Of a stretch of DNA of 25,916 nt, positions 20,543 to 25,916 are shown piece by piece (the first letter of the stretch is position 1; each line of letters begins with the position of its first letter). Below the pieces are notes generated by a model that was not told the origin of the DNA, ran no database searches, and saw only the letters and a program-made list of their open reading frames with translations. The position numbers and the translations under genes were made by a program. The DNA is from a virus: the IMG/VR virus record IMGVR_UViG_3300042402_000803, positions 1-25,916 of that record; one strand, given 5' to 3'.

Positions 20543-21598
20543 TTATTCTTCATCAGGAGATTCCATCGGAGTTTCTTTGGGTGAAAGCATGATATCTTTC
20601 ATTACAATATTCAGACAATTATCGTCATTTCGCTCCCAGCCTTTGCGAAACTTTTTTATGATTTCTCCGTCTTTTGTGGTATATACCAGACTATTACCTT
20701 CTTTTGAGAGTAATCCTTTTCCTTCAATCAAATCTGTAAGACCTGAAAACGGACTCATACCTTGGTCGTACGGGATCTTAACTTGAACACTTTCAAATGG
20801 TTTTGCGTAGCGAGTTTTCATAACCTTACAAGCACTACGAATACCTCTAACTTCACTTACCTTGTTGCCATCTTCATCTTCTTTAAGTTTGAGTTTACGC
20901 ATAGCAACAACAATACTTGAAGCATAGATAAAGCCTTGACCACCTGAAATCTTATCATCAGGATCAAACATATCTTGTGAAGCATATGTGTGATTAGTCG
21001 CAACCAATCCTACATTGTGACTGCCAAACATATTAACACAGTTGCGAACAAGTGCCGTCAATGCCTTAGGCTTACGACCCATGTCACCCTTCATGTCACC
21101 TGCTTCAAACTGATTAACATCAGTAGGTGTCAGTAGCATACCTAGACTGTCAATGATGAAAAGAACTTTAGGCTTATCATCAGCAGGCAGTGCCTTGTAG
21201 TTCTTCATAAACTCTGAAATAGTCTTGGCAACATCATCAATCATTGCCATGTTGAGTTTCAATAGTTTATCTTCACTGGTATCTACACCGAGTGCTTTCA
21301 GCCAATCTTCATCCAAGGCATTTTCTGAGTCAACCAAGACAACAAAGATGCCTTGTTGTTGTGCGTGTCTGACGAGGTTGCCTGAACAGATGTATGACTT
21401 TCCTGATCCTGACTCTCCGGCAAAGACAGTAACTTTACCAAGAGGTACGCCTTTATTAAAGTCACCACTAATGAGGTAATTGAGAGCATAATTTCCTGTA
21501 CTCACCCAATCTGTCGGGTCATTGAAACCAATGCTCAAGCCCTCAATAGACTTGGTGATATCCTTTCTAAATTTACTTACGTCAAATGGCTTTCCCAT
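20543..21598 (-). CDS. uvsX: UvsX RecA-like recombinase
   Basis: A 351-residue strand-exchange ATPase that coats single-stranded DNA and drives recombination-dependent replication with gp32 and UvsY. Walker A is GESGSGKS (61-68). The catalytic Glu92 lies in VDSENALD (89-96), Walker B is VLFIIDSLGM (145-154), and the loop-2 region with the sensor is VGLVATNHTY (196-205). The C-terminus is acidic and disordered (SPKETPMESPDEE), typical of the family. The length is near T4 UvsX (391). Its start is preceded by the stop of the 62-residue gene within two bases. The homing endonuclease gene lies immediately downstream. Confidence 0.96.
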   Translation of the reverse strand: MGKPFDVSKFRKDITKSIEGLSIGFNDPTDWVSTGNYALNYLISGDFNKGVPLGKVTVFAGESGSGKSYICSGNLVRHAQQQGIFVVLVDSENALDEDWLKALGVDTSEDKLLKLNMAMIDDVAKTISEFMKNYKALPADDKPKVLFIIDSLGMLLTPTDVNQFEAGDMKGDMGRKPKALTALVRNCVNMFGSHNVGLVATNHTYASQDMFDPDDKISGGQGFIYASSIVVAMRKLKLKEDEDGNKVSEVRGIRSACKVMKTRYAKPFESVQVKIPYDQGMSPFSGLTDLIEGKGLLSKEGNSLVYTTKDGEIIKKFRKGWERNDDNCLNIVMKDIMLSPKETPMESPDEE

Positions 21599-21599
21599 A

Positions 21600-21788
21600 T
21601 TAATTATCCAACTTTTTAATGTTATATTCTTTAATCATTTCAATCAGTTGTTCTTCGGTGTTACACACAATTTTAGTAGTTTTCCAATCATTTTCTGTGT
21701 CACGCCCGCTGATTTCAATCATCCAACCATTATCATAACGATAAATGGTAAAGGAATCACTTACTTTATCAAGTTTATTAAGTTTCAT
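21600..21788 (-). CDS. Small conserved phage protein upstream of uvsX (62 aa)
   Basis: A 62-residue protein with a FTIYRYDNGWMIEISGRD strand region (13-30), then DWKTTKIVCNTEEQL and a helical end. Proteins with D-N-G-[WF]-M-[IV]-E-[IV]-S-G-R-D occur beside uvsX in other T4-like marine phages, as far as I recall. It has AAGGAA upstream of the ATG and ends at the base before uvsX begins its leader. Function unknown; a modulator of UvsX is only a guess from position. Confidence 0.78.
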   Translation of the reverse strand: MKLNKLDKVSDSFTIYRYDNGWMIEISGRDTENDWKTTKIVCNTEEQLIEMIKEYNIKKLDN

Positions 21789-21797
21789 TTTATTTCC

Positions 21798-22034
21798 TTA
21801 TTTTGTAATGCCGTTTGTATACAGTCTATCAGTAAATGATAGTTTGTCAAGGTATTCTGGGCAGTTATCGGCAATCCGTTCTAGTTCAAAATCACTAGGA
21901 TAATGCCTTAGGCAACCTCTTGCCCTATCTCTTACAACACTGGGTACTCTAGGAGTACGACCAGGATCGCATAACTCTTCCAGTAATTTTTTACTTTGCT
22001 TTAAAGCCCGAAATCTTTCATCTGGTAATGTCAT
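21798..22034 (-). CDS. BPSL0761-like small protein, probably host-derived
   Basis: A 78-residue protein beginning MTLPDERFRALKQSKKLLEE, followed by LCDPGRTPRVP, VVRDRARGCLRHYPSDFEL and a short tail. This order (T-x-P-D-E-R-x-R-A, then L-x-x-L, then P-R-[VL]-P-x-x-V-R, then A-x-x-L-R-H-Y-P) matches the BPSL0761 family, which I know from Burkholderia and relatives and which has no known function. AGGAG is seven bases before the ATG. It lies between gp32 and the uvsX cluster. The match is from memory. Confidence 0.75.
   Translation of the reverse strand: MTLPDERFRALKQSKKLLEELCDPGRTPRVPSVVRDRARGCLRHYPSDFELERIADNCPEYLDKLSFTDRLYTNGITK
21823..21850 (-). promoter_or_regulatory. Possible sigma70 promoter for the uvsX cluster
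   Basis: TTGACA (21845-21850) and TAGACT (21823-21828) with 16 bp between, inside the end of the BPSL0761-like gene. It points at the 62-residue gene and uvsX. The -35 box is perfect and the -10 box is poor. Confidence 0.4.
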
Positions 22035-22049
22035 AGTTATCTCCTATGG

Positions 22050-22067
22050 AAGGGGCCTAAGCCCCTT
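22050..22067 (-). other. GC-rich hairpin between gp32 and the BPSL0761-like gene
   Basis: Minus-strand stem AAGGGGC / GCCCCTT, 7 bp with loop TTAG, eight bases past the gp32 stop. Only two T follow the stem (within the arm itself), so it is not a classical terminator. It may stabilise the 3' end of gp32 mRNA or partly attenuate downstream genes. Confidence 0.6.
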
Positions 22068-22074
22068 ATTCCGT

Positions 22075-23076
22075 TTAAGCAGACTTATTCTGTCTTGCTC
22101 GGATCATTGCCAAAATGTCTTGTGCTTTATCGCTTGATGGGGCACTAGGAACCTTGACAGGTTGTGAAGATGTTTGTGGTTCTTCATCTTCCCAAGGAGC
22201 AGAAGATTCTGCTACGGGTTGTTTAACGGGTGCACTGGTTCCAGCAGTCGCAGTTGGTTCAGCCGTTGTAGAACCTGCAGGAGCTTCAAGTCCATAAGGA
22301 CGATAGTATTGACCCCAACGCTCATTATCGTAAGGCTTACCATCAACACTTGCTTCAAACATTTCTTTGATAACACGAAGTTCTGCTTCAGTGGGCTTCT
22401 TGGGCAAGAAGTCAGCAAGATTAAACAAGCCATGACTTTCAAGTGCGGCTTGTTCAGCCTCAGTCAATGAGCTTTCCTTACGGGCCCAGTTTGAAGTACT
22501 GTAATCAGCATAACCACCTTTGCTGGTCTTCTTAATGTTGAAATCAAGACCGCGCATATAATCAGTTGGCAATTCTTCCATTTCAGGATCCATCAAACTA
22601 GACTTGATGATAGTAAAGATTTGCGGGCTGATAATGAACCTGCGAATAGGGTTAGCAGGAGCCTTGTCATCACCTAAAGGATTTGTACGAACGAAACCCT
22701 GGAACAAATAACTACGCTTCTTCCAATACTTGTTAGCCATTTCTTTCAATGACTCATCCTTATACCAAGGACGAACTTCTGCCAAAACTGGGCAACTGTC
22801 GCCATACATCTCCGTGCACGGAACTTGTACAACAACTTGCTTCATGTTTGGATCACCCTTCACACCATTGAAGGGAAGCTTAATGATTTGACGCTCTACC
22901 CAAAAGAATGTGTTGCTAGAGTTGGCATCGGGCAAAAATCGCACAGTAGCGATTGTACCTTCATCCATATTCCAGTGGGGGTAGATTGCGTTATCAGATG
23001 TAGCGCCTGATGCGCCTTTGTTTGACTTGTTTTCTTGGGCAGCAATTCGTGCCCTGATTTCTGCTAATGAGGCCAT
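22075..23076 (-). CDS. 32: gp32-like single-stranded DNA-binding protein
   Basis: A 333-residue protein that coats single-stranded DNA during replication and recombination. The basic N-terminus (MASLAEIRARIAAQENKSNK) matches the cooperativity region. The core OB region (30-250) includes VRFLPD (45-50), FFWVERQIIKLPF (57-69), YWKKRSYLFQGFV (117-129) and RRFIISPQIF (145-154). Cys87 and Cys95 remain where T4 gp32 has a His-Cys3 zinc site, so metal binding may be weaker or lost. The C-terminal tail is Ser/Pro/Ala-rich with an acidic PWEDEE motif for protein contacts. AAGGAG precedes the ATG by about seven bases. Its promoter is at 23160-23189. Confidence 0.93.
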   Translation of the reverse strand: MASLAEIRARIAAQENKSNKGASGATSDNAIYPHWNMDEGTIATVRFLPDANSSNTFFWVERQIIKLPFNGVKGDPNMKQVVVQVPCTEMYGDSCPVLAEVRPWYKDESLKEMANKYWKKRSYLFQGFVRTNPLGDDKAPANPIRRFIISPQIFTIIKSSLMDPEMEELPTDYMRGLDFNIKKTSKGGYADYSTSNWARKESSLTEAEQAALESHGLFNLADFLPKKPTEAELRVIKEMFEASVDGKPYDNERWGQYYRPYGLEAPAGSTTAEPTATAGTSAPVKQPVAESSAPWEDEEPQTSSQPVKVPSAPSSDKAQDILAMIRARQNKSA

Positions 23077-23159
23077 AATATTTCTCCTTAAGTTGGTCTT
23101 TGTTGAGCCTAATATAAATTCGCTGATTCCCTATGAATCAACTAACATACACAATATGA

Positions 23160-23189
23160 ATATTAAACTATTCTCGGTGCCTATGTCAA
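23160..23189 (-). promoter_or_regulatory. Sigma70 promoter for gp32
   Basis: TTGACA (23184-23189), 18-bp spacer, TAATAT (23160-23165). The leader to the gp32 ATG is about 75 bases. The spacer sequence is unlike P1-P6, which suggests a separate timing class. Confidence 0.78.
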
Positions 23190-23192
23190 TAG

Positions 23193-23200
23193 TATTTATC
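23193..23200 (-). promoter_or_regulatory. Late-promoter-like box GATAAATA upstream of gp32
   Basis: GATAAATA on the minus strand, 7 of 8 matches to T4 TATAAATA, lies just upstream of the gp32 -35 box. T4 gene 32 is known to use more than one promoter class, so a late start is plausible here. The match is short. Confidence 0.35.
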
Positions 23201-23222
23201 CCATTAATGGGAAAACACAAAA

Positions 23223-25916
23223 TTAAAACTGTATAACTGGTGATGTGGGCGGTGTGAAGTTAGCTGTATAACGGGCTACACCGTTTGTTACTCGTAAGTC
23301 ATCTATGTAGCCGTTGAATTCAGTGAAATAACTTTCTCCCCCGTACCCTACATAGAGTGGTTGAGTGGTAAATGTAATATTTGTGCTATTTGACCCAGTG
23401 CCGGATGCCACCCCGTTTATATACCAAGTCCAAGTGCTTCCGTTACGCACAAACGCAAGGTGAGTCCAGGTATTTGCAGTGATCGCACTAGTGGCTGTTG
23501 TGTAAATATCCGAACCGCCTGTCAATCCGTTATAATGAATACTGGGTGTCCCTGCATTAAGGTGCATCACAAATTTGGGCACACCACCAGGTCCGCCACT
23601 TAGTGCATAAAAACCGCGTATTCCGGCAATGCTACTTGGGTATAACCAGGCTTCAAAAGTAAAACTTCCAGTACCTAAATTATTATTTACTGAGAATGGT
23701 GAGACCAAGTAATCGCCAGTGCCATCAAACGACATACTGCTATTACCGTATTTCTTGATTACTCCAGTGGTACTAGCATTGCCCAGTGTTTCGTAAGTGG
23801 CCATCATGGCACTGTCGTAAATGGCTGCACTGGTACCGTTAGCCAATATCAGGGTGTTTTGTATAGGCTGTAATGGTGCCACTGGTGGTGCAAAAGACGC
23901 AGTATAAAGAACTGTGCCTCTAATGTATCTTAGATTAGATATGTATCCAGTCCAAAACTTTGCAGGATTTAAAGTGCTACCAATATAAAAATTTTGAGTT
24001 GTTTGATCATAATAAGTTCCTGTAGCGGAACTGCCAGACGCAACGCCATTTATATAGTAACTGATAGTATTATCAGACCTAGTTACAACAACGTGGTTCC
24101 ATTGATTTATGCGTACAACAGAAGAACCCGAAGATGTTCCAACGGATGCTCCGTCTCCATTATTATCTGACTGTACAGTTCCATTGGTGTTAACCATGAG
24201 ACTTAATCCTCTGGAATTGCCGTTAAATGTACCAAAAAACGCACTTTGGGCTGCTAGACTGGTTGGATATAACCAAACCTCTATAGTCCAATTACCATTG
24301 GTAAGATTAAGTACTGGTGATAAAACACTAACTAAGTAATCCCCAGTACCATCAAAATACATGCTGCCACCGTAATTTGCCACACTGTAAGTAGCATTGC
24401 TACCAGTGGTACTAGTCCAGCCAAATGGGTTGAATTGAGTGGGCTGGCTGTTACCAAAGACGGTTATGGCGAAGTTGTTGGTGCTATTATCAACGAATGT
24501 GGCGTTTTGGCATGTTAGTAGACTTGTACCTGACACTGCGGTTAGTGGTGCAGTTGGGGGCGTGAATGCTGCTGTGTAAACTGCTGTGCCTTTGACCAAA
24601 CGCACATTGGATATGTATCCTGTACATACACCTGTTACACTTCCGTTGAAAAATTCAGCTCCTATATACGTTGTTCCCGAAAATGTAGCCGATGAAGTCC
24701 AAGTACCCAGTGAAGCTCCGTTTAAATAGAGAGTCACTGTTGTTCCTGCCCGAACCACAGCAACATGTGACCAAGTTCCAACTGCAGGTAATGTTGCACT
24801 ACTGATACGGTTAGCTCCATTGGAATACACTATTAGTGCAGATCCTGTACTACCTATATAAACTTCAATCCCCGTAGAAGTAAAAGAATCTCCAAGAGTA
24901 AAGAAAAAGTTGTTGCCGCTTGCAGAACGGTAAACCCAAAACTCAATAGTAAAGTCTGCATTTAGTGTAGTGGCAGCATTATTTGGCGCTGTCAAATAAT
25001 CCCCAGTGCCATCAAAGTAACCACTATAACTTGTGGGAGTAGTCAACACTGGGTTGAAGGGGTTGAAGCGTTGTACGCTAACATCACCGTTTCTTGTTAT
25101 AGTAAAGTTGTTACCACTGTCATCTATGAATCTATTATCAGCACAAGTTAGTAGGCTGGTGTTAGCGATTGGTGTGAGAGGTGCTGTGGGTGGCGTGAAC
25201 GCTGCGGTATATACTGCTGTACCTCTTACTATGCGTAAATTTGAAATATAACCATTGTATCCAGTATTTTGCACCGAACCTAAATTTAAGGTAGAACCCG
25301 AGGGCCCCTGTGGGGTACCAGATTTTGATACTGAAAATGCTTGAACCCCGTTAATGTAACCCTTAAGGGTGGAATTTGAATTAGTGTAAACCATGGCAAC
25401 ATGAGTCCAGGTGTTCAAAGCAACAGTAGAAGTACTGACTGCGTTAGTTACTCCAGCACCATTATAGTAATAAAAATATAAGTTACCCGATGAATTTGTA
25501 CCAAAACTCCAGTATGTATCTGCACTAGTTGGTAAACCATATGCAACTTGTAATGGCAAACTATTAGTAGCACTCTGGGCGTTTACTCTATTGAAAATCC
25601 ACATTTCAATAGTGTAATCTGTGTCCCACCACTGGACTGTAGATGCACTGTAAGGCATTGTTAAATAATCTCCAGTGCCATCAAAATAATTGCTCCAGCC
25701 ACCACCATAGGGCGTAAAACTGCCCTGTGTTGTATTACCATTTCTAGTAATTAAAAAGTTACTGGCACTACTATCCAAAAACATATTATTGTTGTTGGGC
25801 TGATTGTTTTGTAGTGTTAGTAGTTGTGTGTTTGCAACTGCGGTTAATGGTGCTGTGGGCACAGTTATAGTGGTTTGCGTAGGGTTATATACTGCTGTGC
25901 CCTTTACAAATCTTAC
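23223..25916 (-). CDS. Multi-repeat LamG (ConA-like lectin) virion protein, partial
   Basis: At least 897 residues; the frame remains open to the right edge. A GTG at 25862 is not a true start, because the coding pattern (VKGTAVYNPT) continues upstream of it. Four LamG-like jelly-roll units recur every ~209-223 residues. Each contains YFDGTGDYL, then T-x-E-x-W, then WTHVA / WNHVVV, then Y-I-N-G-x-A/V, then GYISNLR-x-x-[RK]-G-T-A-V-Y-T, and between them P-P-T-A-P-L-T linkers. LamG units bind glycans, and such large beta-repeat proteins in phages are usually tail-fibre or capsid adhesins for host attachment. The C-terminus here is short after the last unit (PPTSPVIQF), so this is the distal end of the protein. 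Confidence 0.92.
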   Translation of the reverse strand, partial: VRFVKGTAVYNPTQTTITVPTAPLTAVANTQLLTLQNNQPNNNNMFLDSSASNFLITRNGNTTQGSFTPYGGGWSNYFDGTGDYLTMPYSASTVQWWDTDYTIEMWIFNRVNAQSATNSLPLQVAYGLPTSADTYWSFGTNSSGNLYFYYYNGAGVTNAVSTSTVALNTWTHVAMVYTNSNSTLKGYINGVQAFSVSKSGTPQGPSGSTLNLGSVQNTGYNGYISNLRIVRGTAVYTAAFTPPTAPLTPIANTSLLTCADNRFIDDSGNNFTITRNGDVSVQRFNPFNPVLTTPTSYSGYFDGTGDYLTAPNNAATTLNADFTIEFWVYRSASGNNFFFTLGDSFTSTGIEVYIGSTGSALIVYSNGANRISSATLPAVGTWSHVAVVRAGTTVTLYLNGASLGTWTSSATFSGTTYIGAEFFNGSVTGVCTGYISNVRLVKGTAVYTAAFTPPTAPLTAVSGTSLLTCQNATFVDNSTNNFAITVFGNSQPTQFNPFGWTSTTGSNATYSVANYGGSMYFDGTGDYLVSVLSPVLNLTNGNWTIEVWLYPTSLAAQSAFFGTFNGNSRGLSLMVNTNGTVQSDNNGDGASVGTSSGSSVVRINQWNHVVVTRSDNTISYYINGVASGSSATGTYYDQTTQNFYIGSTLNPAKFWTGYISNLRYIRGTVLYTASFAPPVAPLQPIQNTLILANGTSAAIYDSAMMATYETLGNASTTGVIKKYGNSSMSFDGTGDYLVSPFSVNNNLGTGSFTFEAWLYPSSIAGIRGFYALSGGPGGVPKFVMHLNAGTPSIHYNGLTGGSDIYTTATSAITANTWTHLAFVRNGSTWTWYINGVASGTGSNSTNITFTTQPLYVGYGGESYFTEFNGYIDDLRVTNGVARYTANFTPPTSPVIQF
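23722..25916 (-). repeat. Tandem LamG repeat units
   Basis: The segment coding FDGTGDYL recurs at 23722, 24349, 25009 and 25678 (first base of the shared CCATCAAA on the plus strand), spacings of 627, 660 and 669 bp. A fifth unit is entered at the right edge (VRFVKGTAVY). The repeats are also similar at DNA level, especially the P-P-T-A-P-L linkers, which suggests recent duplication. Confidence 0.9.

Noticed and set aside
19746-21598. Homing endonuclease lying inside an intron of uvsX
   Set aside because: uvsX is continuous from start to acidic C-terminus and the endonuclease follows its stop, so it is a free-standing gene.
22174-22470. 98-residue plus-strand frame opposite gp32
   Set aside because: Antisense to the gp32 C-terminal region, with no ribosome site or recognisable domain.
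23201-23216. CCCATTAATGGG palindrome as a terminator of the LamG gene
   Set aside because: The stem is only four strong pairs and no T run follows on the minus strand.
25860-25862. GTG at 25862 as the start of the LamG protein
   Set aside because: The LamG reading frame and repeat pattern (VKGTAVYNPT) continue to the window edge, so the gene is simply truncated here.

Overview
The window is part of the genome of a T4-like myovirus (Straboviridae/marine T4-like relative), not of a bacterium. It carries a replicative helicase (gp41-like), primase (gp61-like), UvsX and UvsW recombination proteins, gp32 single-strand DNA-binding protein and a DexA-type exonuclease. All but one of the genes lie on the minus strand, and most are packed with 1-23 nt overlaps or gaps of a few bases. 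The host cannot be fixed from this window. A BPSL0761-like gene (a family I associate with Burkholderiales) and perfect sigma70 promoters hint at a betaproteobacterial, perhaps freshwater or marine, host.

Layout, by coordinate. 1-2976: a partial KxDG-motif protein, a small protein, helicase and primase. 3012-4267: a putative structural protein and the only plus-strand gene, diverging from a 170-bp spacer. 4247-9944: an overlapping operon-like run with a miniature DnaE-like protein, MarC-type membrane protein, DexA-like exonuclease, 2-oxoglutarate oxygenase, a chain of very small related proteins, a zinc-finger protein and two conserved phage proteins. 9957-12442: UvsW and an upstream partner gene. 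12541-16158: a block that looks less AT-rich, with an AAA+ ATPase and about ten tiny genes. This block is driven by six near-identical sigma70-type promoters (TTGACA-17 bp-TATAAT), some sharing leader sequence, so it is very probably the immediate-early region. 16214-17858: an AT-rich two-gene module, DNA methyltransferase plus a PD-(D/E)XK-like protein, with its own promoter; it looks like a phage-borne restriction-modification system. 17905-22034: a small membrane protein, a conserved phage protein, a UvsY-like candidate, an acidic protein, a GIY-YIG homing endonuclease, UvsX and two small genes. 22075-23076: gp32 with its own promoter. 23223-25916: a long LamG-repeat protein that runs off the right edge.

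The genes combine a replication/recombination core (helicase, primase, UvsX, UvsW, UvsY-like, gp32, DexA) with accessory genes. The accessory genes most worth attention are the 194-residue DnaE-like protein that keeps the polymerase's catalytic aspartates, the putative restriction-modification pair, the repeated early promoter cassette (one copy apparently giving a leaderless mRNA), and a hairpin with an internal late-promoter-like box at the start of the homing endonuclease gene. I saw no tRNA or rRNA genes, CRISPR arrays, insertion sequences or attachment sites. There is no gene-free stretch longer than 300 bases.
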